64,000 bases of DNA, from positions 248,001 to 312,000 of the forward strand of contig NZ_JAJITC010000001.1 of assembly GCF_020881035.1 (NCBI RefSeq). Direction: 5' to 3'. Numbering within the stretch: the stretch's first letter is position 1; every line of letters begins with the position of its first letter. Position numbers and translations under genes: made by a program. Positions 44,215 to 52,489 of this stretch are shown here, piece after piece. Below the pieces are notes generated by a model. The model made no database searches. It had not been told where the DNA came from and worked only from the letters and a program-made list of their open reading frames with translations. The stretch is from Paraburkholderia translucens (lineage in GTDB: Bacteria > Pseudomonadota > Gammaproteobacteria > Burkholderiales > Burkholderiaceae).

Positions 44215-45900
44215 GTGTCGAACTCGAGCCGCAAGCATCGCGCACGCCGCGCAGATGCCGCCGTTCGCGGCACCCAGCATCTCGCCAACCGGCTGCGCGC
44301 CGCGCGCCGCAGCGTGCGCGGGCTCGACGCGACGCTGCGCAGGCCGCAGACGTACCCGCATCCGGCGGGCAGGATCGTGAGGATCGAAACGCATATCTCC
44401 GTCGTCTACCTCGCCGGGCGCTTCGCATACAAGATCATCAAACCCGTCGCACCCGGTTTCGCGGACTTTACCGCCACCGCGACACGCGCGCGCTGCTGCG
44501 AAGCGCAGCTGCGCCTGAACCGGCCACTCGCGCAAGGTCTTTACGCCGATGTGCTGCCGATTGCGCGCCACGCCGGCGTGCTGCGGCTCGGGGGCGGCGG
44601 CCCGGCCGTCGAGCACGCGGTCAAAATGCGCCGTTTCGACGAGGCGATGCTCTTTTCGAGTCTCGCGGCAAACGGCGCGCTGACGCCGGGCGACATCGAC
44701 GGCGCGGCGAGGCGGCTCGCCGGCTATCACCTGAGGGCACCCCGCAACGCGCCCTCGTCTCGCTACGGCGGCGCCGCGGTGGCGCGCACGCAGATCGAAA
44801 CGATCATCGCCGCACTGCGGACGAATTGCAGCGATCCCGCGGTGCCCGGCATCGCCGCGTGGTGCGCACGGCAGCTCGACGCACTGGCGCCGGTGATCGA
44901 GCGGCGCCGCACCGAGGGTTTCGTGCGCGGCTGCCACGGCGATCTGCATCTGGACAACGTCGTACGCTGGCGCGGCGACATCGCGATGTTCGACTGTATC
45001 GACTTCGACGATGCGCTACGCTGGATCGACGTCGCGGCGGACGTCGCGTTTCTCGTGATGGATCTGTGTGCGCGAGCGGAACCGCGTCTGGCCAATCGCC
45101 TGTTGAACCGTTGGCTGGAGACATCGGGCGACTATGCGGCGCTTTCGGTGATGCCGTTGTACATCGCCTATCGCGCCCTGGTGCGGGCGTGGGTTGCATG
45201 CCTGAAAGCGGGACACCTGGCGGGCAGCGACGTCACCGTTCCGCAGCGGGCCCTGCGTTACATCGAGGTCGCGCGAGCACAAACGCAGAAGCCGGGAGCG
45301 GTTCTGCTGCTATGTCATGGTTATTCCGGGTCGGGGAAATCGGTCGCGAGCCGGGCTCTCGCGGACCTGTGCGGCGCGGTGCGCGTGTCGAGCGACGCCG
45401 AGCGCAAGCGCCCGCGACCGGCGCCCGACGCGCCAACGGCGCTTGGCGCCGAGCACTACACGCCCGGAGCGCGTCACGCTATCTACGAACACCTTCTTCA
45501 GCTAGCGTGCGGCGTGCTGCAAAGCAGCCACAGCGTGATCGTCGATGCGACCTTTCTTGAGCGCCATCACCGAGGCACGTTCTTCGCGCTTGCCGAGCGG
45601 CTCGGCGTGCCGGTCCGGATTCTCGACTTTCGCGCCGAGCGAGCGGTGCTCGAACAGCGAATCGAAGCGCGCCAGAAAGGCCCGCGCGACCTGTCCGACG
45701 CCGACACCGCCACGCTCGCGCGTCAACTCGCGAGCGCCGACGCGCTGACTCCGGCGGAGCAAGCACTGACCTTGTCTTTCGACACCGCGGTGCCGATGGC
45801 GGCGTTCGAATCTGCCGCCTTCTGGCGCCCGGTGCTTGAATTGATGCAGCCGCGTATGGACGCTGGCGCGGCGGCCTCGCCCGCTACGTGCAAAACCTGA
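44215..45900 (+). CDS. Fused aminoglycoside-phosphotransferase-like / AAA P-loop kinase
   Basis: A 561-aa two-domain protein known as a bifunctional APH/ATP-binding protein. The N-terminal kinase-like domain covers about residues 40-340 with the catalytic loop GCHGDLHLDNVV (Asp243) and the metal-binding FDCIDFDD (about 259-266). The C-terminal P-loop domain has Walker A GYSGSGKS at 369-376 and a later SHSVIVDATFLERHHRG typical of the zeta-toxin/gluconate-kinase-like group. Arg-rich N-terminal residues precede the fold. The phosphorylated substrate is unknown, and despite the name there is no support for antibiotic resistance. An FNR-type box upstream places it in the oxygen-responsive set. 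Its end overlaps the convergent DUF1488 gene by 17 nt. Confidence 0.88.
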   Translation: MSNSSRKHRARRADAAVRGTQHLANRLRAARRSVRGLDATLRRPQTYPHPAGRIVRIETHISVVYLAGRFAYKIIKPVAPGFADFTATATRARCCEAQLRLNRPLAQGLYADVLPIARHAGVLRLGGGGPAVEHAVKMRRFDEAMLFSSLAANGALTPGDIDGAARRLAGYHLRAPRNAPSSRYGGAAVARTQIETIIAALRTNCSDPAVPGIAAWCARQLDALAPVIERRRTEGFVRGCHGDLHLDNVVRWRGDIAMFDCIDFDDALRWIDVAADVAFLVMDLCARAEPRLANRLLNRWLETSGDYAALSVMPLYIAYRALVRAWVACLKAGHLAGSDVTVPQRALRYIEVARAQTQKPGAVLLLCHGYSGSGKSVASRALADLCGAVRVSSDAERKRPRPAPDAPTALGAEHYTPGARHAIYEHLLQLACGVLQSSHSVIVDATFLERHHRGTFFALAERLGVPVRILDFRAERAVLEQRIEARQKGPRDLSDADTATLARQLASADALTPAEQALTLSFDTAVPMAAFESAAFWRPVLELMQPRMDAGAAASPATCKT

Positions 45901-46159
45901 AAAACCCGCTGTGCAGCAGCACGGGTTTGGCGCCGACCTCCTCGAGCAGACGCTGCGCGGCCTGTTCGATCTGAAAACGATGCGCGAGGAACGCCTCGAC
46001 CAGATCGTCTTCGCGTAGCGAGCTCGCGCCGAAGTGATCTTCGAGCGCTTCGGCCGTGATCGCGCATTGCACCGGCTGATCGTCGACGAGCGCCGGGAAC
46101 GCGAGCACCAGATCGCGAGCGCAGTACTCGGGCGGGCTGGATGGAAAGGAAATATGCAT
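45884..46159 (-). CDS. DUF1488-like small protein
   Basis: A 91-aa protein starting at the ATG at 46159 (GAAGGGG eight nt upstream); an ATG eleven codons earlier is possible. It reads HISFPSSPPEYCARDLVLAF, then VQCAITAEALEDHFGASS and ends FLAHRFQIEQAAQRLLEE followed by a short beta strand. This order fits DUF1488, a family of ~90-residue proteins of unknown role. No signal or membrane segment. It overlaps the convergent kinase gene by 17 nt. The flavodoxin and HPF-like genes lie upstream in the same direction, so it may be the last gene of that transcript, though a 195-nt gap separates them. Confidence 0.7.
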   Translation of the reverse strand: MHISFPSSPPEYCARDLVLAFPALVDDQPVQCAITAEALEDHFGASSLREDDLVEAFLAHRFQIEQAAQRLLEEVGAKPVLLHSGFFRFCT

Positions 46160-46354
46160 GGTGACGACCCCTTCGGGCATGAAATGTCGCATCGGCAGAT
46201 CCTCGACGCTTTGGCCGCCGCGTGATTGTCCAGCTTAGCCACACGATACGCGGCGGATTTGATGCACGCAACGCGGCGGACCACAGCGGCGAGCGGCACG
46301 ACGCGCACGCCGAGCGCTCGGCACGCGATACGTCGCGTGTCTGGCCGCCACCGG

Positions 46355-46669
46355 TCAGTGCTCGCGCGTTCGCGCCGTGATCGTTTCGAGTTCGTGTTCC
46401 GCGAGATCGAACGCGCCGCGAATCGCCGTCTCGGCGTCGTCACCGGCGCAATGAGCGATAGGCTTGAATTCGTGCGCGGGCGTGATCAGATCGAGCCTCA
46501 CGTCGTAATGCGGGCCGGCGTGGCCCGGACGCATCGCCTCGATCGCCAGATGGCAGGTCGACACGAGCGCGCCGAACCGGGCAAGACGCACCAGTTGGAC
46601 CCCCGCCTCCGCTTCGAGCTGTGCCGCCCCCGGGAAGCCGAGATAGACGATCTGCATCCCGATGCCCAT
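46355..46669 (-). CDS. HPF/RaiA-like ribosome-associated protein
   Basis: A 104-aa protein with GGAGGAGAGG directly before the ATG at 46669. It resembles the short-form ribosome hibernation factor fold: early strand MQIVYLGFPGA, a long helix region, then PHYDVRLDLITPAHEFKPIA and AIRGAFDLAEHELETIT, the usual order of strands and final helix in the S30EA/RaiA family. Such proteins park ribosomes as 70S or 100S particles when growth stops. The basic patch seen in true HPF is weaker here, so a related but different binding role is possible. It lies 87 nt after the flavodoxin gene and probably shares its FNR-type promoter, which would tie hibernation to low oxygen. Confidence 0.72.
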   Translation of the reverse strand: MGIGMQIVYLGFPGAAQLEAEAGVQLVRLARFGALVSTCHLAIEAMRPGHAGPHYDVRLDLITPAHEFKPIAHCAGDDAETAIRGAFDLAEHELETITARTREH

Positions 46670-46756
46670 CCTCTCCTCCCGCCTCGAATCTCGTCCGCAC
46701 GCTCTGCGAATCATCCGCGCGCGCCAGCGTGCATGCGCGCAAGTTCGTGTCCGGCC

Positions 46757-47284
46757 CTACGCGAGCCACTCCGTCTCCCGATGCGCCGCCATTCTTTGCC
46801 TGATGGTGTGCTCGAACGCGTCGCGCTTTTTGCCGTCGCGGCGTCCTAGCAGATCGCGGCCGGTAATCACGCAGGTTGCAAGCGGCGCCTTGCCCGCCGC
46901 TTCGGACATCTGCTTGAACGCCGTTGCGCTGCCGCGCGCACCCTCGCAGCAGAACAGCGCGAGGTGCCGGATCCGTTCGCCGTGCAGCGTCAGCCATGCC
47001 ACCACCGGCGCGCACGCACCGCCTGCCCAGACAGGCCCGCCGACGACCACCACGTCGTACGCCGACACGTCGAGCAGCGCCGGCATGACCTCGGCGCGCC
47101 GATGGCGCAGCGCATCGATCAACGATCGAAGATAGCCGCTCGCACCATTGCGCGCTTCGGGACCATCGCATTCGCGGACCGCTTCGATGTCGGCGTCCAG
47201 CTCGGACGCGAGCAACTGGGCAACGCGACGTGTCGTGCCGGTGCGCGAGTAGTAGACGACGAGAATCCTGAAGGGCTCAAACAT
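46757..47284 (-). CDS. Flavodoxin-family protein
   Basis: A 175-aa flavodoxin-fold protein. The FMN phosphate loop is in ILVVYYSRTGTTRRVAQLLA (residues 7-26), and the isoalloxazine-contact loops are in VVVGGPVWAGGACAPVVAWL and LFCCEGARGSATAFKQM. It may act as an electron carrier or as an NAD(P)H-dependent quinone or flavin partner; the sequence also recalls the protoporphyrinogen-oxidase-like flavodoxins. It starts at the ATG at 47284 with GGAG eight nt upstream. It leads the minus-strand group that includes the HPF-like gene and is divergent from the universal stress operon across a region with two FNR-type boxes. Confidence 0.88.
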   Translation of the reverse strand: MFEPFRILVVYYSRTGTTRRVAQLLASELDADIEAVRECDGPEARNGASGYLRSLIDALRHRRAEVMPALLDVSAYDVVVVGGPVWAGGACAPVVAWLTLHGERIRHLALFCCEGARGSATAFKQMSEAAGKAPLATCVITGRDLLGRRDGKKRDAFEHTIRQRMAAHRETEWLA

Positions 47285-47376
47285 GATCCGTTCTCCGGTG
47301 GCGCACGTTAAACACGACGTTCGCCCATTTCGCCTCACGGCCTGCAACCATCGCGAAGCGTATATCCAGTGCAGTC

Positions 47377-47417
47377 ACTGTATAAGCGCGCGGCGCGCGG
47401 CGATTGACCTGCATCAA
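47377..47417 (-). promoter_or_regulatory. FNR-type class II promoter of the flavodoxin transcript
   Basis: TTGAC-CTGC-ATCAA (47404-47417) has TACAGT (47377-47382) exactly 21 nt beyond it on the minus strand, the same hexamer and spacing as at the pps operon. Confidence 0.8.
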
Positions 47418-47439
47418 CGGGCGTGCAGCATGAGCGCGC

Positions 47440-47480
47440 TTGATCTGCGTCAACAGCCGCGCTCACCCGGCCCCTAGACT
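47440..47480 (+). promoter_or_regulatory. FNR-type class II promoter of the universal stress operon
   Basis: TTGAT-CTGC-GTCAA (47440-47453) has TAGACT (47475-47480) exactly 21 nt downstream. The first stress gene starts 84 nt past the box. It is back to back with the flavodoxin box, 22 nt away. Confidence 0.8.
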
Positions 47481-47536
47481 CGATCTCAGCACGGGTGGCC
47501 GCCCGTCCCTTCACGTCCTGTCACGGAGCCCCGGCG

Positions 47537-48376
47537 ATGAGCTACAAAAGCATTCTCGTTCACCTCGATACCAGCGTTCGCGCACATTCTCGGCTCGAGA
47601 TCGCCTTGCAGCTCGCGCATCGATTTCATGCGAGGCTGACCGGCCTGTTTTCGACCTACGTGCCGCCGCGCCACGCGTTCTTCGTGATGGCCGGCACCGC
47701 CGAGTACTACGCGGAACACGAGCGCCTGCGCCACGAGCGCGCCGGCGCGCTCGAGCGGCAGTTTCATGCGGAGCTCGCGCGCGCGAACGTCGAAGGTCAG
47801 TGGATCGCCACGGACGGCTATGCGAACGACGTCGTGCCGCCGTATGCGCGTCTCGCCGATCTGGTCGTGCTCGGGCAGGCAGACCCGCTCGACCCCGAGG
47901 CCTTCGTCGCCGAACAGTTCGTCGAGCACGTCATGCTGTCGGCGGGACGGCCGGTGTTGCTGGTGCCGTCGGCAGGCACCATCGCGGCGCCCGGGCGGCA
48001 CGCGCTGATCGCATGGGACAGCAGCCGCGAAGCCACGCGCGCGGTTCACGACGCGCTGCCGTTCCTCGCGCATGCCGCGAAAGTGTCGCTGCTGACGGTC
48101 CATTCGCCGAGCGATCAACCGCCGCGCGACCGGATTCCCGGCGCCGACATCGCACTGACCCTCGCGCGCCACGGCGTGAAGATCGACGTGCGCGAGGCCA
48201 GCGTCGATGCCGGCACGCCGGTCGGAGACGCGCTGCTGTCGCAGGCTTCGGATCTCGGCTGCGACTTGATCGTGATGGGTGCGTACGCGCACTCGCGTCT
48301 GCACGAAGTCGTGCTGGGCGGCGCGACGCGCACGCTGCTGCAGTCGATGACCGTGCCTGTGCTGATGTCGCACTGA
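47537..48376 (+). CDS. Tandem-domain universal stress protein
   Basis: A 279-aa protein with two Usp domains. The first (about 1-145) starts SYKSILVHLDTSVRAHSRLE, and the second (about 155-279) contains ALIAWDSSREATRAVHDALP and ends GAYAHSRLHEVVLGGATRTL followed by VPVLMSH. The ATP motif of the C-terminal domain has Ala where the second Gly is usual (GAYA), so nucleotide binding is uncertain. It is the first of three stress genes in one run, with 23 nt to the next. It is a close relative of the 48900 protein, which shares the same start and end, so the two probably arose by duplication around the single-domain gene between them. Confidence 0.92.
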   Translation: MSYKSILVHLDTSVRAHSRLEIALQLAHRFHARLTGLFSTYVPPRHAFFVMAGTAEYYAEHERLRHERAGALERQFHAELARANVEGQWIATDGYANDVVPPYARLADLVVLGQADPLDPEAFVAEQFVEHVMLSAGRPVLLVPSAGTIAAPGRHALIAWDSSREATRAVHDALPFLAHAAKVSLLTVHSPSDQPPRDRIPGADIALTLARHGVKIDVREASVDAGTPVGDALLSQASDLGCDLIVMGAYAHSRLHEVVLGGATRTLLQSMTVPVLMSH

Positions 48377-48399
48377 AGCTCGCGCGCAAGGAGACCGCC

Positions 48400-48903
48400 A
48401 TGTTTCACCGCCTACTCGTCGCGCTCGATGGCAGCGACACCGCCTCCCGTGCATTCGATGCCGCCTTGACCCTCGCCGCCGAATCCGGCGCCGAGCTGAT
48501 GCCGCTCCATGTGGTCGACGTGCCCGTCATCGCCTACGACGCGCCCGGATTCGACCCTTGCGTGATCCAGGACGCCTTCACCGAGGAAGGCAAGCGGATC
48601 GCGGCCGACGCGCAGAGCCGGATGGCCGCGTGCGGCGTCAAGGGCACGCCGCGCATCGTGGACGCAACGATTCCCGGCGAAGACGTCGCCCGGCGCATCG
48701 CCGCGGCGGCGCGCGAATGGCACGCCGACGCGATCGTGCTGGGCACGCACGGGCGCCGCGGCTTCCAGCGACTGATGCTCGGCAGCGTCGCCGAGCGCGT
48801 GTTGCGCCACGCCCGCTGCCCGGTCCTCCTGATCCCGGCCGCCGCGAGCGGTGCGGCCGCCGGCCAGGCTGTGCCGACCTCTGCCGAAAAGGAGCTGACA
48901 TGA
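48400..48903 (+). CDS. Universal stress protein (UspA family), single domain
   Basis: A 167-aa Usp protein from an ATG behind AAGGAGA. It begins FHRLLVALDGSDTASRAFDA and has the complete ATP-binding signature GTHGRRGFQRLMLGS at about residue 120, followed by RHARCPVLLIPAA. Its tail is Ala-rich. The stop codon overlaps the next ATG by four bases (48900-48903), so translation is coupled. It is the closest match in the window to the 37855 protein. Middle gene of the stress operon. Confidence 0.93.
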   Translation: MFHRLLVALDGSDTASRAFDAALTLAAESGAELMPLHVVDVPVIAYDAPGFDPCVIQDAFTEEGKRIAADAQSRMAACGVKGTPRIVDATIPGEDVARRIAAAAREWHADAIVLGTHGRRGFQRLMLGSVAERVLRHARCPVLLIPAAASGAAAGQAVPTSAEKELT

Positions 48904-49727
48904 GCTACAAGACTCTGCTCGTCCACATCGACGACAGCCGCCGCAGCGACACACGCGTCGCGGTCGCGCTCGATCTCGCGCAGCGTTGGGATGCGCACCT
49001 GATCGGCTTGTATGCCGTCAGCGGGGATTTCGATAGGCCGTTTTTCCGCACCCACGAAGACATCGCCGCCCTGCTCGCCGCGCAGGCGGAGGTACGGCGG
49101 CAAAGGGCGCGAGATACGTTTCTCGTTGCGGGGGAGCGCGCCGGCCGCGCGGTGGAATGGCGCGCTCCGGCAGGCCCGCCGGTCGGCATCACGACGCTGC
49201 ATGCGCGGCACGCCGATCTGCTGGTGCTCGGCCAGCCCGACCCGCTCGACGCCGCAGCCTATGTCGACGAGCACTTCGTCGGCGACGTCGTGCTCGGCGC
49301 GGGCCGGCCCGCGCTCGTGATTCCGCGTGCGGGCGCCGTGCCGACACTCGGAGAAAACGTGCTGATCGCGTGGGACGGCAGCCGCGAGGCCTCGCGTGCG
49401 ATCGCCGACGCGCTGCCGCTGCTCCAGCGCGCACGCTTCGTCGGCATCGACGTCGTCAAGAGCACGGATGACGAGAACACGGGACCCGGCGCAATCGACG
49501 TCGCCGCGTGGCTCGCCGCGCACGGCATCCGCGCTTCGTTCTCGACGACGGCGCGTCACGGCATCGCCGGCGCGGGCGCGACGCTGCTGAACCGGGTATC
49601 GGATCTGCACGCCGATCTGCTCGTGCTGGGCGCATACGGGCATTCGCGCGTGCGCGAGCGCGTGTGGGGCGGCGTCACGCGGACGATGCTCGAATCGATG
49701 ACGGTGCCCGTCCTGATGGGACACTGA
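48900..49727 (+). CDS. Tandem-domain universal stress protein
   Basis: A 275-aa protein with two Usp domains, starting SYKTLLVHIDDSRRSDTRVA. The second domain has VLIAWDGSREASRAIADALP and ends LGAYGHSRVRERVWGGVTRT then VPVLMGH. Here the second Gly of the nucleotide motif is kept (GAYGHS), unlike in the paralogue at 47537. It is the last gene of the stress operon and overlaps the preceding stop. A 20-bp tandem repeat begins inside its stop codon. The response-regulator gene 127 nt downstream lies on the same strand and may be read through. Confidence 0.92.
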   Translation: MSYKTLLVHIDDSRRSDTRVAVALDLAQRWDAHLIGLYAVSGDFDRPFFRTHEDIAALLAAQAEVRRQRARDTFLVAGERAGRAVEWRAPAGPPVGITTLHARHADLLVLGQPDPLDAAAYVDEHFVGDVVLGAGRPALVIPRAGAVPTLGENVLIAWDGSREASRAIADALPLLQRARFVGIDVVKSTDDENTGPGAIDVAAWLAAHGIRASFSTTARHGIAGAGATLLNRVSDLHADLLVLGAYGHSRVRERVWGGVTRTMLESMTVPVLMGH

Positions 49728-49765
49728 GCGGCCGCCGGCCTGCGCGAGCGGCCGCCGGCCTGCGC
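49726..49765. repeat. Two tandem copies of a 20-bp GC-rich unit
   Basis: GAGCGGCCGCCGGCCTGCGC occurs twice without a gap, the first copy beginning inside the stress-gene stop codon. Each copy contains the GGCC-GCC-GGCC dyad, so the transcript could fold here, but no T tract follows. Confidence 0.85.
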
Positions 49766-49854
49766 CCGCAACGGATACTGCGCACAAACGGCCCGCACTG
49801 TCCGCGCGGATGGCCGATAATGGGTGGGGAGTCAATTCAGGAAGACATCGACCC

Positions 49855-50502
49855 ATGATCAAGGTGCTGCTGGCCGACGACCATACGCTCGTGCGCGACG
49901 GGCTGCGCCATATCCTGCAGAAAGCGAGCGGCTTCGACGTAACCGGCGAAGCGTGCGACAGCGCGACGACGCTCGCGCTGATCCGCTCGACGCACGCCCA
50001 TGTGCTCGTGCTCGATCTGTCGATGCCAGGGCGTAATGGCATCGAGCTGATCAAGCAGATCAAGGACGAAAAACCCGACCTGCGAATTCTCGTGCTGACC
50101 ATGCACGCCGAGCAGCAATACGCGGTGCGCGCGTTCAAGGCGGGCGCCTCGGGCTACCTGACCAAGGAGAGCGCGAGCGCGGAGCTGGTCGGCGCGGTGA
50201 CGAAAGTCGCCTCGGGCGGCGTCTACGTGAGCCTGGCGATGGCCGAGCGCTTCGCGCAGCATCTGAACGAACCTGCCGACGCCCTGCCGCACCAGCGGCT
50301 GTCCGATCGGGAATTCGACGTGTTCCGGCGCCTCGTCGAAGGCCAGAGCATCAGCGAGATCGCCAACCAGCTATGCGTCAGCGTGAAGACGATCAGCACC
50401 CACAAGACGCGCATCCTCGAAAAAATGGAGATGCCGAACGAGAACGGGCTCGTTCGCTACGCGATCCGCCATAAGCTGTTCGACGACGACAGCGACCTGT
50501 AG
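49855..50502 (+). CDS. NarL/FixJ-type response regulator
   Basis: A 215-aa two-domain regulator. The receiver has the acidic pair in VLLADDHTLVRDGL, phospho-acceptor Asp54 in LVLDLSMPGRNGIEL, a switch Thr in LVLTMHAEQQYAV and Lys in GYLTKESAS. The C-terminal LuxR-type helix-turn-helix covers about residues 148-205 (LSDREFDVFRRLVEGQSISE, LCVSVKTISTHKTRILEKM). No kinase gene is adjacent. The HisKA_3 kinase at 40692 is the type that phosphorylates NarL regulators and is the best candidate partner. It follows the stress operon by 127 nt and precedes the nitroreductase, so these may be its targets; that is inferred. Confidence 0.93.
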   Translation: MIKVLLADDHTLVRDGLRHILQKASGFDVTGEACDSATTLALIRSTHAHVLVLDLSMPGRNGIELIKQIKDEKPDLRILVLTMHAEQQYAVRAFKAGASGYLTKESASAELVGAVTKVASGGVYVSLAMAERFAQHLNEPADALPHQRLSDREFDVFRRLVEGQSISEIANQLCVSVKTISTHKTRILEKMEMPNENGLVRYAIRHKLFDDDSDL

Positions 50503-50563
50503 CGGTTGCCAGGTTCCGAGCGCAGCCATACCCGCGCAACGCGAACGCGAGACATCCGGATCG

Positions 50564-50604
50564 TTGACCTGCCTCAAACCCGCCACGGCGCCGGGTGACA
50601 CGAT
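50564..50604 (+). promoter_or_regulatory. FNR-type box (one mismatch) of the nitroreductase gene
   Basis: TTGAC-CTGC-CTCAA (50564-50577) differs from consensus at one base. CACGAT (50599-50604) lies exactly 21 nt downstream, and the ATG is 78 nt past the box. Confidence 0.62.
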
Positions 50605-50654
50605 AACGACAAGAACCGCGCGCTCGCGGTCACGACCCGACAGGAGACTTCGAG

Positions 50655-51686
50655 ATGAACGATGGCGCTCGACAAAATGCCTGGGAAATCAGCGAACCGC
50701 ACTTCAGCGCGTCCACGCCACTGGAACAACAGTTGCGTTTTGCGCTGCGCTATGCCGTGCTCGCACCGTCGAATCACAACACCCAGCCGTGGCGGTTCAT
50801 CGTCGACGGCGAGACCGTGCAGCTCTGTGCCGACCGCATGCGCGCGCTCCCGGTGGTCGATCCTTTCGATCGCGAACTTCTGATGAGCTGCGGCGCGGCG
50901 TTGTTCAATTTTCGCGTGGCGCTGTGCCGTCTCGGTCTCGCTTATGCGATCACGCTGTTTCCGTCGGAGGCGGACCCTGACATCGTTGCGCAAATACGGG
51001 TGTCGCGCGATGGGCCGCGCGACCCGCAGTTGCACGATCTCTTCGATGCGCTGACGGCGCGCGTGACCACGCGTGCGCCGTTCGAGGATCAGCCCGTTCC
51101 CGTGGCTCTGCAACGCAAGTTGGGCGACGCCTGCGACGACGAGGGGGCGATTGCCTGTTGTGTGGAGCAAAAGCCCGCGCGCGACGCGCTCGCGCAACTG
51201 ATCGCCGACGCCGATCATGCGCAGTTCGCGGACCCGCGTTTCAGGCGCGAGCTTGCCAGCTGGATCCATCCGCAGCGACGCGACGACGGGATGCCCGCGT
51301 ACGGAACGGCTGTCGGCGCGCTGCTCGATTTCGCGGCGCCGCTCGTCACCCTGGCTGTCCGCGTGTTCGATGCGGGGACCGGACAGGCTGCCACGCATCA
51401 GCGCCTCGTGGACGGCTCGCCGCTGATGGTCGGCATTGCCACGATGCGCGACGACCGCGAGGCATGGCTCGCGGCCGGACAGGCGCTCGAACGGATGCTG
51501 CTGGTCGCGGCGTCGGCGGGACTGACCGCGTCCTATCTGAACCAGCCGATCGAAGTGGCCCCGCTGCGTGAGCGGCTCCGGACGCTGCTGCGCACGGACG
51601 CGGTCCCGCAGCTTCTGCTTCGCGTGGGACGCGGCCCGCGCGTGAATCATTCGCCGCGGCGGCCGCTGGCCGATGTCGTGACCTGA
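50655..51686 (+). CDS. Acg-family nitroreductase-fold flavoprotein
   Basis: A 343-aa protein with the double nitroreductase-like fold of the Acg family. The first half has the FMN-contact phrase LAPSNHNTQPWRFIVDG at about residues 37-53; the second half repeats the fold (LVDGSPLMVGIATMRDDREA, LERMLLVAASAGLTASYLNQ). In Mycobacterium tuberculosis the relative Acg belongs to the DosR dormancy set and is thought to sequester flavin rather than reduce substrates. Acg members occur with universal stress genes in several low-oxygen loci. AGGAGA precedes the ATG. A near-consensus FNR box is 78 nt upstream. A decayed nitroreductase end also lies at 43.2 kb but belongs to a different subfamily. Confidence 0.88.
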   Translation: MNDGARQNAWEISEPHFSASTPLEQQLRFALRYAVLAPSNHNTQPWRFIVDGETVQLCADRMRALPVVDPFDRELLMSCGAALFNFRVALCRLGLAYAITLFPSEADPDIVAQIRVSRDGPRDPQLHDLFDALTARVTTRAPFEDQPVPVALQRKLGDACDDEGAIACCVEQKPARDALAQLIADADHAQFADPRFRRELASWIHPQRRDDGMPAYGTAVGALLDFAAPLVTLAVRVFDAGTGQAATHQRLVDGSPLMVGIATMRDDREAWLAAGQALERMLLVAASAGLTASYLNQPIEVAPLRERLRTLLRTDAVPQLLLRVGRGPRVNHSPRRPLADVVT

Positions 51687-51798
51687 CACGCGAGAGTTCG
51701 GGCAGGTGTGGGCGGCGTGACGATGGGTATGTCCGCGGCGGCGCCCCATGTGCGGCGTGAGGCGCGCCAGCAACTCGCCGCCGCACGCCGGTGACTGT

Positions 51799-51839
51799 TT
51801 GATCGAGGTCAACCAGGACCGATTCCCCGTCCGTACACT
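51799..51839 (+). promoter_or_regulatory. FNR-type class II promoter of the cytochrome c gene
   Basis: TTGAT-CGAG-GTCAA (51799-51812) is followed after exactly 21 nt by TACACT (51834-51839). The gene starts 57 nt past the box. Confidence 0.8.
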
Positions 51840-51868
51840 GATCTAATTTCTGATGCGGGAGCATTGCC

Positions 51869-52204
51869 GTGATCTTGCGAATCCGAAATCGTCTACTCGT
51901 ATGCGCGGCGCTTGCGCTGGCGGCTGACTTCGCCTATGGCGAACCCGAGCCGAGCGCGCTCGTCGACCAGCAGCACTGCATGTTTTGCCATACCCGCGAT
52001 GCGCCGTTTCTCGCGCCGTCGTTCCAGCAGATCGCCGAGCGCTATCGCAACGTGCCCGACGCGCATGTGATGCTCGAGCAGAAGCTGCGGCTGGGCGGCA
52101 AGGCGCACTGGGGTGATATGGCGATGCCGCCGGCGGTCGAGCGCGGCGGCCCGCTGTCGGCCGAGGACGCGCACACGCTCGTGCAATGGGTACTCAGCCA
52201 ATGA
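51869..52204 (+). CDS. Periplasmic class I cytochrome c
   Basis: A 111-aa exported c-type cytochrome. A signal peptide (RLLVCAALALAADFAYG) precedes the heme-attachment motif CMFCH (Cys37, Cys40, His41). The distal Met ligand is in GDMAMPPAVERGG, as in the small cytochrome c551/c552 group that carries electrons to cytochrome cd1 nitrite reductase, peroxidases or oxidases. No terminal enzyme is encoded nearby. An FNR-type promoter makes low-oxygen expression likely. A 285-nt gap without gene signal follows before the cation exchanger. I start it at the ATG at 51869; no strong ribosome site is seen. Confidence 0.92.
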   Translation: MILRIRNRLLVCAALALAADFAYGEPEPSALVDQQHCMFCHTRDAPFLAPSFQQIAERYRNVPDAHVMLEQKLRLGGKAHWGDMAMPPAVERGGPLSAEDAHTLVQWVLSQ

Positions 52205-52489
52205 TCCCCGATGGCAACGTCACATAAAGGTCGTGCCTCGATCGGATTTGTTCTCCGCCCAAGGCTGCGCGCCATGCTCAGCGAGGATGCGTCTGCTGAC
52301 CGAGAGCCACCATCAGCCGAGCGTGCCCGAACGCAAGTCAAGGTTGTTGAATGGTTATAGTCAAAGCCGATGGTGTGCTTCGGCTGATGCACGTTGGGCG
52401 GCGCGACAGGCCGTGCCGTTTAGCGCGAACCTGCGGAGCAATATGGCTCATTGAAACTCGGCGCCCAAAAAGAAAAGTGGGAGGAATCC

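Noticed and set aside
45902..45928. AAACCCG/CGGGTTT hairpin at the convergent kinase and DUF1488 ends
   Set aside because: The loop is 13 nt, it lies inside the DUF1488 coding end, and no T tract follows in the kinase direction.
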